Below, piece after piece: positions 10,407 to 22,790 of a stretch of 64,000 nucleotides of DNA. The translations under genes and the position numbers were made by a program. The DNA is from Aurelia coerulea (Eukaryota > Cnidaria > Scyphozoa > Semaeostomeae > Ulmaridae). Numbering within the stretch: the first letter of the stretch is position 1; each line of letters begins with the position of its first letter. The DNA lies in contig CM076952.1 of assembly GCA_039566865.1 (NCBI GenBank), forward strand, positions 11,614,501 to 11,678,500, written 5' to 3'. The notes under the pieces were generated by a model. That model had not been told where the DNA came from, did no database searches, and saw only the letters and a program-made list of their open reading frames with translations.

Positions 10407-11182
10407 TTTTCAAGACTGTAGGAAAGCACGAAATCGCATAGAAATTGCATGGCAGAATTGACGAAGAATTGCCTCTGGATCTCGACACAGCTCCAAGTGG
10501 ACATCGGGAAAATAACTATGGATCTGTTATTTCATGGTTCTTTCGACGAAGGAGACCAACATACCAGGTTAAGCCTGTAAATTTTGGCCTAACGACTCGC
10601 GTCTTGCTGTGCGACAAGACTGCCCGACCAAAAATGATGAGGTACAGTTCCTTCTTTATTTACTTGCAATTTGATGTTTGGCTTTTCCAATGCAGTTCTT
10701 TGTTGAGTTCAATGCTTGATGGTGAAACTAATTCATTTTCCAATGCTTGTTTGTCTCCAAATAAGCAAAATTTCCTCTGCTTTCCTCCGGTTTCCTCCTT
10801 CCAATTGTGGCCTAAGATTATTTCGTCCAATTTGCGCAGCCCTGATTATTTAGAACGAAAATACATCCCTAAATGAATTGTTTATGGACTAAAGAAACTA
10901 TTGATGTAATTTGTTTTCTATTTACGCTATTTTGGTTGAAGATTAAAGCGGATTACGAATTTTGCTATTTTCTGTATACAGAAATTAATGGAAGCTGTGG
11001 GGAAGAAGATTCGAGGGCCGCAAAGGATGCTGGTCGGTCATGGGTCTTTAACGGAGCATTGTATTTAATTTGCAAAATCATCTAACGAATACAGAACTAA
11101 ATTGTGTAAAAATCTACATTCCATTGACTAACAGAATATTGTTTTTATTTTATATCAAATTGTCCGATATCAAGTTGTGGAC
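10407..11182. other. Intronic DNA without a supported gene
   Basis: Contains an open frame (10445-10630) that ends in a donor-like ATGAG/GTACAG. It has a basic RRRRPTYQVKP run but no recognised domain, so it is not called as a gene. The rest is AT-rich with no other structure seen. Confidence 0.3.
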
Positions 11183-11437
11183 TTTTTTTATTTTTATTTT
11201 TTTATATACATTTCTACCTAGCACCTGAAGGTAGTTATAGGACGCTGAGAAGCTGCGCTTATCGCAACAGCGTCCTGGTCCTTCCTCTCGATATGTCCAC
11301 ACCTCGTGATTCCTTTATCCTGGAATTACAAAGAGTTGGCGACTCTCCTCACACTTTGTAGCTGATTCGGCTGGGCGAAGACTCGAACCACCAACCTTCA
11401 GATTGGTAGTCAAGCGTGTTACCGCTGAGCCATCCCC
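11183..11437 (-). mobile_element. tRNA-derived SINE
   Basis: On the minus strand the element opens GGGGATGGCTCAGCGGTAAC. It has a perfect polymerase III A box (TGGCTCAGCGG, 11422-11432), a B box (GGTTCGAGTCT, around 11380) and a tRNA-like fold, followed by a roughly 160-bp tRNA-unrelated body. It ends in an A-rich tail (AAAAAATAAAAATAAAAAAA, near 11185-11205). The anticodon arm is degenerate, so this is a SINE and not a functional tRNA gene. It would be mobilised by a LINE partner. Confidence 0.75.
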
Positions 11438-11654
11438 ACACAAATGGCGGACTTAGTTGTCCAATGTTATAGAATGCGGAGGAACAAAATGTAGCCGTTG
11501 CAATAGCCTGATTTAAACTTTGGCTATCAGATTATACCCAAATAATGATAATGATAATGGAAACTCTTTATTCACTACGAGAAATTTCTACAAGATGACA
11601 CCCATCACTCTCAACTTAGGCATGATGGGGAAAGTTACAAGCTAGCCCTAAGAT

Positions 11655-12305
11655 CATCATCATCATTTATACATATCTAACGGTTAACCGTCATAATGTC
11701 CTTCATCAATTGTTTCCACATGCTTCTTTCCTCAGCTAGTCCCTAGAGTGTTTCAATTGTTTGTTCAGGTGTCTTTTTGTTTAAGTTTAGTTTGATGTTT
11801 ACCGATGCAAGACCTTGTTCTATAATCTTTATCCAAGTTAAACTTGGTCTACCTCTCTTTTTTCTCACAGGCTGCAGTGATTCGAGCAAGGCTAGCCTAA
11901 CTGGCGTTTGCCTATCAAGTCTCATTAAGTGACCAAGCCAATCTAACCTTGTCTTTCTAATAATGGCACTCCATTTGGTTGTTTCTGTTTTCTCGTGTAT
12001 AATCTTTCGTTTGAAATCAATTTTGGCCAATAGATGTTAATTACTTTCCTTAGCATCTTTCTGTGGAAAGAATCAATCTGTTTTTCAAGTGTATCTGTTG
12101 GGGTCCATAGTTCAGAGCTGTATAGAAAAACACTGGCAGAGTATGCATTAAAAGTTCTAACTTTAAGTGGTATGCTTATCCTTTTTGACTTGTATACGTT
12201 GTGGAAAGACTTCATGCTGTCGATCCTTAATAGTTTTCGTCGATTTATATCTATTTGAGTATCTAAAATCCTGGCCAAAAGAATTTCAGTGTCTTCCTGA
12301 TGTTT
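11655..12305 (-). pseudogene. C-terminal end of an RTE-like LINE
   Basis: Two overlapping minus-strand frames (12278-11943 and 12030-11743) form one protein end with a frameshift near 11990. The blocks are SELWTPTDTLEKQIDSFHRK, LRKVINIYWPK, TTKWSAIIRKTRLDWLGHLM and PVRKKRGRPSLTW. These are the typical C-terminal domain of RTE/craniofacial-development-protein-2-like retrotransposons. The 3' end is a short (ATG)n tail at about 11657-11670, a known habit of RTE-type elements. The copy is truncated at about 12305, so no polymerase core remains. Confidence 0.7.
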
Positions 12306-13237
12306 CCTGAAATATGGAGGAAAAACATACGTTTAGAGCCTCCTAATCCCCCCTCCCCCGTAATTCAATGTTGAGAAGGTCGAAAGGCGTTTGATTCAAG
12401 CAACTTTGAAACGGGGGGAGCGGGGAGCACGCAATCAAAGACCGAATTTGTGCAATTTTATGACTTGTCCCAAATATTTTGACCAAGATTGTCTGAAAAA
12501 TTGCTGCTACTACCTATCATATATGTTTCTATGAATCCAAATCTACTTGCATCAGACAATCTCTTTTACTATGAATAGATAGCCTAACTGTGGGCGTAAC
12601 TCCAGAGTACTTCAGATGCTAATGTTTTCATTGTTACGGGTTCATTCATCAGAACCATGACGTCATGAAATTATGCACAATTTTCCCATTACGTTCAGGG
12701 AAACTTCTCTTGTGCATCAAACCTGCCAATGATTTTCGTTTGAAAACATCACAATGATCAAAGAGAACTGGAAAAAAAGTTCCTTTTGAATCAGTGCAAA
12801 TTCTGCACCTCCGCAGTGCAATTGTTTATTTTCAAATGTACCGTTAACTAATTCTCTAACTATTCATTCATTTTTAATGAGATTCAATTCGCTCCACCAA
12901 ACTTGCATTCGCCCTGGACGGCATTGAACGGTCTATTGAGCCCGATGAATTGTAGTCAAGAACTTTTTGTTGAAGAAGGATATACTCGTTGCGTGGCAAC
13001 CAGGTGCATTCTGGCTGTCTGGAGCAGGCCCATGAAACGCGCAGTCACTTGCGTTGAGCGATGTGTGATGCGCCGCCTCCACAGCGCACCGCGCACTTTG
13101 CTGTGAACACTTTGGAAGAGAGCTGGCGTGTGGCAGGAGCAGGGAGCAGCTTTGAAGTGGAATTTAACAGGTATGTCTTCATTGCAAGTAATATTAGGAT
13201 ATCTATCTTTCTTTGATGGTCCGTGTTATTGATAGAA
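12306..13237. other. Intronic DNA, no supported gene
   Basis: GC-rich at 12890-13170, where several frames are open for 60-70 codons and a stretch reading TLEESWRVAGAGSSFEVEFN ends at a GTATGT donor-like site (13171). No domain was recognised; see findings. The rest is AT-rich unassigned sequence. Confidence 0.3.
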
Positions 13238-13239
13238 TG

Positions 13240-15180
13240 AATTATTAATTCCAGCAATATTGATTGTCTTAAAGAGTCTGGTTCAGAAACAGTTCATAAA
13301 AAAGATATTTGTAATGCAATGAACAGTTTCTTTTGTTCAGTAGGTAAGGATCTTGCTGACAAAATAGATCCAGCCCCAAATCCCCTCCTTGCAGGTGACT
13401 ATGAAATTAACAAACATAAGGCAACGTTCCACTTCAGGACCATTGCAGTGCAGGAGATCAGGGATGCATTTGCCACTGTTAAGACAGCAAAGAGCTTTGG
13501 GACTGACAACATATCTAGCTACTTTCTGAAGCTTGCGCTGCCTTTTATTGAAAATTCGCTTGCTTTCTTGTTCAATACATCCATTGAAACAAGTCGTTTT
13601 CCTGACTCATGGAAAGTTGCTAGAGTTACTCCGATTTTCAAAGATGGCGACAGGGCTGAAAATTCTAACTATCGACCAATATCAGTCTTGCCCGTCATCT
13701 CAAGGCTCTTTGAAAAATTAGTAACAAATCAGCTGTACCAGTATATGAATGATAATGGCCACTTTTCATCAGGCCAATCCGGCTTTTTGCGCCTTCATTC
13801 AACAGTAACTTGCTTACTGAAAAATACTGACGACTGGTATAATGGAATGGATCTTGGAAAGCTTGTGGGTATAGTGTTCATTGACCTTAAAAAGGCATTC
13901 GATACCGTCGATCATAACATTCTCTGCAAAAAGCTTGAGCTTTACGGTGTACAACAACGTGAGCTCTCTTGGTTTAAATCCTACCTAATGAACCGGAAGC
14001 AATTTTGTAGGGTTGATGGTGTAGATTCCGAAATTGGGGACATTGAAGTTGCTGTTCCACAAGGTTCATGTCTTGGCCCTCTTCTCTTCCTCGTCTACAT
14101 CAACGATCTCCCACAAGCAGTTCAAGATTCCAACGTGTCCATGTATGCTGATGATACCAGTTTGTGCTACCAGTCTCACGATCTGACTCGGCTGAATGAG
14201 GCTATTAACAGCGATCTTAGAAAGCTGGATGCTTGGCTACAAGGCAACAAGCTTTCCCTGAATGTTGCAAAAACTCATTCAATGCTTGTTTCCACCAAGC
14301 AGAAACACAACATTCCCAAGGGTCAAAATGAAGACTTGAAATTGAAAATACGGGATAATGAGCTTGTAGTAGTCAAAAAGACAAAATATCTCGTTTTGCA
14401 AATTGACTGCTCTTTGGATTGGGAAGAACAGATCAAGGCAGTATCTGCCAAGGTCTCCAGGGCAGTTGGATTTCTAAAACATGCCAAGTCTTTTCTTCCG
14501 AAAGAAACTTTGCAAACTCTCTATACAGGTATTGTGGAGCCCCATTTTCGATACTGCTGTTCTGTCTGGGGCTGCGCCGGTTTAACTGAAATTAATCAGT
14601 TACAAAAACTTCAAAAGCGTGCTGCTAGGATGATAACGAATAGCAGATTCGATGCCCCAAGCAGACCTCTTATCGAAGAGCTGGGATGGAAGACCGTTGA
14701 CGAACTGATTACCAGTGAATCTAAGACAATGGTCTTCAAGTCCCTGAATGAGCTGGCCCCACAATACCTGTGTGACCTCTTCACCCGAAATTCGCTGTGC
14801 TCGTCATACAGTCTTCGTAACTCGGGGACCGACTTGAGGTTACCGATGAAAAGGTCAACTAATGGCCAGAGATGTTTCTCTTATAGAGGCGCTAAACTAT
14901 GGAATAGCCTGTCAGCCGAGTCAAAGCAGGCAACCTCTCTGTATAGTTTCAAAAACACCATCTAAAAACAGGCACTTTTCCTTTTGCTTTTATTGTAAAT
15001 TTTGAACATTATTGTACATATGTTTTAGATATTGTAAATAAGGTTTTATAGTTTGATTTAATTAATAACTTTTTCCCTTTTATATTATATTGTAATTAAC
15101 GTTTTTATCGGAGGGCCCCTTGAAATTCAACTTGTTGAAGGGCAACCCTCCTTAAAAGAATTAAATATGAAAATAAAAAT
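13240..15180 (+). CDS. LINE reverse transcriptase, open 548-codon ORF (CR1/L2-like)
   Basis: ATG at 13319, stop at 14965; the frame is open upstream to about 13238, so the copy is 5'-truncated and lacks its endonuclease. In order the RT palm blocks are FPDSWKVARVTPIFKDGD, NYRPISVLPVISRLFEKL (119-136), FIDLKKAFDTVDH (187-199), VPQGSCLGPLLFLVYINDLP (246-265) and MYADDTS, with catalytic YADD at 276-279. The thumb and the RYCCSVWG...LQKLQKRAARMI C-terminal block follow, ending RGAKLWNSLSAESKQATSL. No stop or frameshift occurs over 1.6 kb, so this is the youngest-looking LINE here. The 3' UTR has a GGAGGGCCCCTT...AAGGGCAACCCTCC hairpin and an A/T-rich tail near 15150-15205. It resembles the copies at 1600-3090, 60834-62150 and 63012-64000. 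Confidence 0.85.
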
Positions 15181-15205
15181 ATATAAATATAAATATGAAA
15201 ATATT

Positions 15206-15711
15206 AAAACCCTTGCAACTTTAGTTGTTCTGTGGTGACTCGTTTTACTTTGGCAGCACGTTAGGCCAGCTCAACCTTTGCTGACAACCAAGCGCGCATT
15301 TCTTGAATACTTTCGCGCCCATGCTTGCCCACGCTAAAATTTATGATGAAATTGTAGGAATATTATTGGGTTTTTAGGATCTGTAAAAATTGTTTTGAGC
15401 AAATTTGAGCATCTTGGGATGAAGAAGGTTTTGTACCCGGCACTCTGTTCAGGTCAGTGCTTCACATCTGGTCTCATGCTTCTCACACCTTCGACGTCGA
15501 AGTCTGACATTAGCCATGTTCGAAAAGCCTGTAACCATGGATTCAGAGGTATTGCGTAATGTTTGTTTACAACGGAAATTTTTTTACTCTGAAATTCCGT
15601 CAAAACCAATATGAAGGCCAAGCCTAGTAGATAGTTCATGCATCATCGGTAACAAATGACATGAAAGGATGTTAAGCTAGAAAAGTTTATTTTAGTTTGT
15701 TTGCCAACAAG
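15206..15711. other. Spacer 5' of the P-like transposon
   Basis: AT-rich, with no supported gene. The 5' end and promoter of the P-like element probably lie in it, but terminal inverted repeats could not be matched to the far side. Confidence 0.3.
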
Positions 15712-18700
15712 ATGGAAGAAGAGGAAACACCGTCTCACAAAATTAGTGGGCAAGAAAAATCTTACAATCGAGTTTTAGCTGATACATCCAACACAGTTCC
15801 AGTTAAGAAAAGACTCGTTTTTAATACAGAAGATGCACCAACAATTATATCTGGCATGGCTAAAGAAACGCATTCACAAGAAAATAACATTGAATCAAAT
15901 GTAACCAATCTATTTTGCAGAGGATTACCTCTTCTTCCTGAAGAACTTCTCATCTATGTTTGCCTGAGATTGTTTTTCCCTGAGGCTCCATACAGGTTGT
16001 ATTCCATAGAGAAATATGAGCCAGTAACCTCTCTTGTTGCAAAGATTTTTTAACATTGAATTGAAAAACAAGCATCTTCACAACTATATTTACAGATCAA
16101 AGGATAATATTGTGAAAAATTTAGGTAAGGCAAGCAAAGGACATCTTCGATGGGTGGAATTTAGGGGATGCATAGAGAACTTTAGGGAGAAGCGTGAGAC
16201 CAAGCTGATAGCACTTCTGAACCAGAGTAGTGAACCCAACTATGAAATTTTGGGCCATCTAGAAAGTGAACTGATGAAAGTGTGTGCCACTGCAAACAAA
16301 TGCTTCAATGAAGAATTCACAATTGAAGACATAAATAAGATCGATTTTAAAGCATCCTTTCCTGGCTGGAGCTATGAACATGAAAAGGAGAACTGTGAAG
16401 CACATTTTTATTATTGTACATCAAAAGGCTATCCCCAAATTGAAATCATCTTATCAGAAAGTACCAATGCATATGAAATATATTTTGAAGGGAAAAAACG
16501 CTCCATAGATATGAGCTGGTGTAATATGCCAAAGAAGATACAATCATTTACAGATCTTGAGATAATGTTGAGAGATTTTCAGAGATTGAAAAAATGCCCA
16601 GCAGTTGACTTTGGTAGATTTGATGATCTGTTTTGTTCTCATGAAAGTGGAATTGCATTTAAAACAACCCAAAGAGAGCCAGCTGCATACATTGAAACAC
16701 TGCCATCTCAATTCCACAAAAAAGTTATTCGCTCTGCAAAATGCACAATATTCTTACCAAGTATAGATACAGTTGACAATTTCCCCTGTCATTCTTGCAT
16801 TAAATCCGCGCATTATCTAAGGACGTTAAGATCAAGGAGAAGCACAGACAACATCGAGGAGAAGCAAACTAAGTTTAAGAGATTAGATCAATTGGAACAA
16901 AGTGAATTGTTGAAAACTGCCAGAGAAACTAGCCAAAAATTTAAACTTGTGCATGATAAGGTGAGACGTTTGGATGCCTACAAATGTAAGATGGAAAATG
17001 TTGGATCAAAGACAAATGATGATTTAACACAAATTTTTAGAGATTTGCAAAAAGCACTAAAGGAGAAGAGAAACATGTGTGAGTCACCAGTATGCAAATG
17101 GGATTCTTGCAACAAACAGTTTGGTTCATGTGAAGAACTCTTAGGCCACACCAAAACGCACATAGGTATTCAAAATGATGTTGCACCTAACTTAAGGAAC
17201 TATGATTGCAAATGGGAAAATTGTAAAAAAAGTTATCAGAAAAAAGATTATTAGAAAGCACATGGTAAGCCACACTGGAGATGCCAGAATAACTTTCCTT
17301 GAGCTTCTCTTGCGTGATCAAGCAAAGGCATTAAATACAGAGTCTCGCCAAATGCGATGGCATCCAGTCATAATCAGATGGTGCTTAAGATTATACAACA
17401 AGTCCCACTCCTCTTACAATGCATTGCAGGACTCTGGATTTTTAAAGCTGTCAACAGGGAGAACTCTCTCAGACTACAAGAACTTCAACAAGCCTGGTGG
17501 TGGATGGAATGTGTACCAGTTGGGGGAAATGAGGAAAAGATTCCAGGAAAAGAATTTGCTTGCCAGTGCTAGTCTCGGAGGTTTATTTTTCGATGAAGTG
17601 AAGGTGAAGGAAGGTTTGGTGCTCGATACATCTAATTGGGAATTGATTGGGTTTACAGATCTTGGGACAGATGAGGATGATTTGAATACTTTGTTAAAGG
17701 GAGATGGATCTGAACGTAGTAGTGGAAATGGCTTAGCAACACATGTTTTGCAGTTTTTCTTTAAAAGTCTGTTTGCCAATTTTGAATATCCATGTGCATA
17801 CTTTCTTACCACCGGTATCAAGTCACCCCAATTGAATAAGTTGTTTTGGGAAGGTGTGTCTTTGCTCCATAGTAATAATTTTGAAGTGTTGCTGGTATGT
17901 TGTGATGGTGCTGCGGCAAATAGAGCATTCATGAAGATGAATACGAATAGTGGTGATGCAACAAGTGTCGGTTATAATTATTTCAGTCGTCGTCCTTTAT
18001 TCATGCTTTCCGATCCACCTCATCTGATTAAAAAATTGCGCAACAATTTGAGTAGTAGTGGTTTTTCGGAGAAATGTCCAAGGCTATTGAAAAACGATGG
18101 CTCCTTGATCCTATGGCAGCACGTAGAAGCAGCGTATGAGAGAGAAAAATGTAGAAGGGCCAGGTATACCAAGCTAACTAGTGCACATGTAAATCTGGAC
18201 AACTTAAGTAAGATGAGAGTCAAGTTAGCCATTGAGACCTTGTCAAGAGAAGTTGCTGATGACATGGCAGTCAATGATAATGATAATACATCAGGAACTC
18301 AGAGATATATCAATATTTGCTGTGATTTATTCAAAGCCTTCAATAGCAAGCTCCCTTTATCATCAGTAGATGATGAGAGGCTGCATACCATAGAGGGAGC
18401 AATGCATTATTTTATATCATGGAAAGCCAGTTTATCAACAGAAAACAAAAGAGAACAAGCAACAAGTTTCATCACATCAGAAACAATGTTTGATTTGCAA
18501 GTTAGTAGTCTGTTTAATGTACTGTATACAGTACAGTATGTAGTATTTGGAATTATTTGGTGAAGGATCAATGTTACAGTATATCAATATGAATTCAAGT
18601 TTATCTTAGTAAGTCTCAGACATGGTTTTCAGCCATGGATTCATAGCCCCTTGCCTGATTGTCCTCGTCTTTAGGCCTCTATTATCTGACATCAACAATC

Positions 18701-19291
18701 TTTGCTGTCAATGCCACTCATTGCTCAGGTCATTGCTAGAAATAATTAACACATTAACTAGTGCAACTGCGCCTGTTTCTTAAAACCATGGCTTCATATG
18801 TTTTAACAATGATCAGTGTTTCTTTATGAAATTCAACATGCACCAGTGAATGTGTCAATTACAATATTCAATTCCAGGAAGGAATTTTTTTGTTTTGCAT
18901 AAAAATCTCATCTTTAATTTGTTACTTTACATTGTAGGCATCAATTTATGGAATCACAGAGCTGGTAAAGTACATTGGAAGTGAGGAATTTAAGCGAAAA
19001 TTTGGTGTATGTTACATCATTCCGAAGCGTATCAGCCAGGACTGTGTGGAGTCATTCTTCTCTTTGCATCGTCAAATGTGTGGAGGAAACACAAACAACA
19101 TGACTGCATATAGTTATGGCTATAATCTGAATGGCATTTTATCATACAGGTCTTCCAATCTTTTAAACAATGTTAAGACAAGCTATAATGTAAGCCCGAG
19201 TGGTATAGATTCTCTTGCTGTTGACAGGCTTCCAAAGAGAACAGCAAAAGATTCTGTAAAGCTAGATACTGAGTGGACATTGTTTGTGTAA
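15712..19291 (+). pseudogene. P-element-like transposase with C2H2 zinc fingers, two frameshifts, one intron
   Basis: Begins at ATG 15712 (an earlier TTG at 15697 is not needed). One frameshift lies at a T6 run near 16048 and another at an A6 run near 17238. Residues just before the second shift form two C2H2 fingers: CKWDSCNKQFGS...HTKTH (17095-17163) and CKWENCKKSYQ...RKHMVSH (17208-17275). The RNase H-like core follows: FDEVKVKEG (Asp codon 17592), VCCDGAAANR (Asp 17904) and SDPPHLIKKLRNNL. A 437-bp intron is likely, with the donor CAA/GTTAGT at 18501 and the acceptor ATTGTAG ending at 18937, phase 0. The last exon gives RISQDCVESFFSLHRQMCGG (Glu 19050), matching the P/THAP9 acidic residue, and stops at 19291. 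All three catalytic acids are present. P-type transposases usually start with a THAP finger; here C2H2 fingers occupy the N-terminal side. Confidence 0.8.
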
Positions 19292-20625
19292 TTTCTATTT
19301 TGGTTTGCTTACCAAATGTGAGTTAATCAAACACTAGAAATGTTTACTGAAATATTTCCACAAACAGTATTTATTCATGATCTGCAAAATATAGGGCTTT
19401 CATTCTCTATTAACTCTACAGTACACATTTAATGGTTCCTAGCCTAGAAGTACTCAAGAATTCCTAAGAGTTCTGAAAAATCTTTTCAGTTAGCATTGGC
19501 ATCCCTCTAGAATCTTTGCATAACTTTAAAACTAAATTTCATAAAATGTTACCGTCCCATTTTCTCCACTGACGTGTTTGAAGGAAACTTTACTGTACGT
19601 AGGTAAATTCCCACACTCCCAGCGAGGGTATTTTTGATATCTTCATTATTTTTAGAGTTAAAGTATTTTTAGGATTTCTACTACTAGTTTTGAAGCGGTG
19701 ACACAATATGCTTGATACCATCTTTTTTGGCTTTTAAAACCTGAATATTTTTTAAACTGATTTCCTCAATCAGTTTAGAATTTTTGGGTGCTTTTAATGT
19801 TGGTCAACGCTTCAGATACCTAATCTCAGACATCCTTGCATAGCACTTAACATGCTCATGATATCAAAAATGATTTCACTGGAATTATGGCAAATTACAC
19901 AAAATTCCTTTAAAGCAATTCAGTTGAGAGAAAAGGGCAGCAATTTTTGTATTCAGTACATTGAATTTTAAAGTTCTGCAAACATTTAACACATAAATGC
20001 GCCTTTAATTACTTATAAGCATTCTTGTTAAAAAAAACTTTACAAAGGCAATGCAACATACAGTAGCATACTTTGATATTTTATATTTTCATACCTCTAA
20101 CGGATAAAATGAACATGAAATAGTACTGCATTTTGCAAGAATGTTTATCAGGTTACAGGATGTTTGAACTGATTATCACAATTTATATTGTATACTGCAT
20201 TAAGCTCTAATCTTTAGCCCCTCTCTATTAGGCCCTTCTCTCTAATAATCCCCACCCATCTAAGCCAAAGTTCTTAAATAGGCCACCCACTATCAACCCA
20301 CCGCTATAAATTCAAGCCACCCATTTTAATCAAATGTCAGAGCTTACCAGTAGATTTTTAATCTTTTTAGCTAACACAAGTTTGCATGATAATTTTGATA
20401 TAGTTTGGGACAAACATTGTGTTGAATTTGGTTACTGACTCTGCAAAATTTGACTCCGCAAAAGTAGGGGATAAATAAACTGATGAAAAGCTAGTACCAT
20501 TCATACCATTCATACCATTCATTTTCCTTGTCATTTGACTTTATGAATCAGCTCTGCTATCTAGTGAGGACCCATCTCTTTTAAACTTCCCTCTCGAGTC
20601 TCCAAAAATTGACTAAGCCTGGGGC
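19292..20625. other. 3' flank of the P-like element, no gene
   Basis: AT-rich, without a supported ORF. A short ATACCATTC tandem (three copies, about 20495-20522) and a pyrimidine-rich stretch (20215-20330) are the only structure noted. Confidence 0.35.
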
Positions 20626-20877
20626 TTAAAGTGCCACCGAAATGAAAGAGATGAATTTTGCTTTTTAAGCTTACTGAAGGAAACCAACATCGCTGAATGC
20701 GAAAATGACCCTAATTTTTATATTTGGGGTGCGGAACAGTGAGTTTTGGGGGGTTTTTTGGTGGGAGGTCGATTGACAAGAGCCTGGGGCGAGTGACGTA
20801 TTCAAGTGGGCACATTTCATTTCAATAAAGTCTTGTGACTGTTGAAGCACGTAGGATTGAACTGCTCCTCTCGGAAA

Positions 20878-21112
20878 ATGTCTGACAGTAGGGATAGCAG
20901 CGGTATTTCTGAGTTAATATTGGCGGAGAACAGCGACAAAGATATTCTGGAAGACAGAGAAAATGAAATTTACGATTTTGGAGAAGCAGCAGCGCCATTT
21001 GAACCATATCAAGACGAACCTCTTGCAACATCGAGCGAAGAGGACGATAGGCCCGATGACGAACCGAACGAAGCAGATCTCGATTCGATGGCAGGGAATC
21101 GACGGATGTATG
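20878..21112 (+). CDS. Acidic first exon of an unknown transposon protein
   Basis: ATG 20878 opens 78 codons, very rich in Asp, Glu and Ser (LAENSDKDILEDRENE, ATSSEEDDRPDDEPNEAD), followed by a strong GTAAGT donor at 21113. It starts about 250 bp inside the left end of the TTAA transposon, the usual place for a transposon gene start. No domain is recognisable. Acidic N-termini of this type are common on cnidarian transposon-encoded proteins of unknown role, which is a weak inference. Downstream exons were not identified. Confidence 0.45.
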
Positions 21113-22177
21113 GTAAGTTTATGTGATGATTCTACATTTTTCTTTCGTTGTGTTCCTCGCTTTTCTTTCTCCCTGTCATTTGTTTTCAACGTGGGAGCCG
21201 TATTACAAGCGCTGACCTTAATAAAGACCCGAAGACTGGCTGTGTTGTTGTCTTGTATTGTTGTCTCCTACGCCGTTTTAGGCCTAACGACGACATCTTG
21301 AAAAAATGGGTTTAATAACCACTAAATTCCTTCAAATTTTATTGTTTATAAGAGTATTCAATCGTTACAACATAGAAATGGGTTGGTCAATAAATAATTA
21401 GGAATACACACGCCTGTACAATGTGGGTCAAGGGCTCAAGTATCCCCTCTCTGTGGAAGAAAATAAAATGTTTTCAAAATAGAATTCTCAGATATTCACA
21501 AGAGTAGTGTATATAATCATGTAAAATACCCTGCACATTGGCATCTGTCTACATATGAACATGTGGCTGGAAAGATCATGAGTCTGATGCTTTTAGGACT
21601 TTACACTATTACTGAAGGTTTTGCAATTTACATGTTTTAGTGGGCATTCAATTTAGGAAAACTCATGGGCCTGTTCCCATGGACTGCACACCAAGAATAG
21701 CCAAGTGAAATTATGAAAGATATCAGAACAATTCCACCCTTTGAGCCTAATCCAGTTTTACATATCGTAATTGGCATAAGTAATTATTATACCATTGTAT
21801 TTAACTGCTTGGAATGGGGATTTGGAATTTTATTATTATTTTCTAAGAAATTCTTTGTGAAATAATTTATATGGAAGGGCAAAGGGTCATTATTCAATTT
21901 TAGGAAACTTTAGATTCCTTGCTGCAAATAGCTCATTGTGTTTATTGCTGTTTTTGCAGGTTCATGCCTGCAGTTGCATATTGATGGCTGGTTTGGTGGC
22001 TATTTGGTTTTCTAGGTTCTGACAATGCAAGATACAGTAGACCCTTGCCAGCATGCTTTAACCATCACGTAAGAGAGCAATACCAAAGTCACACCAAGAA
22101 GGGATATAAATCTTCAGAACAGTGTGAACACAACAATTAAACTATTTTTGAATACATGTATGGTACAGTAGGTAATA

Positions 22178-22388
22178 CCGGGTGTCCCGAAATGATGTAT
22201 TATTGTTTGATTGCTTGTATGTCCATAACCAATGAACGGATTTTCAAAAACTTTGTTTTATTTGATTTCCTAAAGGCTAAATTGGATGTTAAGATGTTGG
22301 TTGTAGTTTTACCAGTTTTTGAAAATCGTTTCATCGGTTATGGACATATAACCATTCAAACGATAATACATCATTTTGGGACACCCGG
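22178..22388. mobile_element. Palindromic MITE with CCGGGTGTCCC ends
   Basis: CCGGGTGTCCCGAAATGATG at 22178 is mirrored by CATCATTTTGGGACACCCGG ending at 22388, and the arms pair across nearly the whole 211 bp. TA precedes the left end; the right side has lost it. The same terminal word ends the elements at 44863, 45358, 50761 and 58631, suggesting one Tc1/mariner-type family. Confidence 0.75.
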
Positions 22389-22483
22389 TGCTTAATTTGC
22401 TTCTTTACGGTAGCCCAATTTTTGATGAAACTGACAATCGAATGATTTTAGAGGCATCCATAACATATATCAAAGCTACTAAC

Positions 22484-22790
22484 AGGATTAACTGAGGTGT
22501 TCCCGGGGATTCTGTGGGCTGGAGGTGTCTTTTGGCCATGGAACTGCCGCTTTGCTGCCGGGTGCTGCGGGCTGGGCGTCATTCGGGGGCGCTTGGTGGG
22601 TGGGGCTTGGGCCCTGTGGTGGTTGCGGTCATTGCGGGGCTCGGGCTCCGCTTGCTCGGCTCATTCGGGTGGTGGCTGGTTTGTTGTTTTTGGCGGTGGA
22701 GTGGCGGTTTTGTGGCCGGGTGCATTTCTGGTCTGTGGGGTCTTTGGGAATTCTTCGGAAACTTGATGAAAACCTGACGATTGGCGACCC
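22484..22790 (+). other. GC-rich, G/T-skewed island
   Basis: About 300 bp with far higher GC than its surroundings and a marked excess of G on the plus strand. Three plus-strand frames are open for 87-111 codons simply because stops are rare in such sequence. No protein family is recognised. The edges are sharp. Confidence 0.5.

Noticed and set aside
10445..10876. 143-codon ORF with donor-like site at about 10640
   Set aside because: No recognised domain, no clear acceptor, and the later half looks intronic.
11360..11437. tRNA gene on the minus strand
   Set aside because: The A and B boxes are good but the acceptor and anticodon arms are degenerate and an A-tailed body follows, so it is a SINE.
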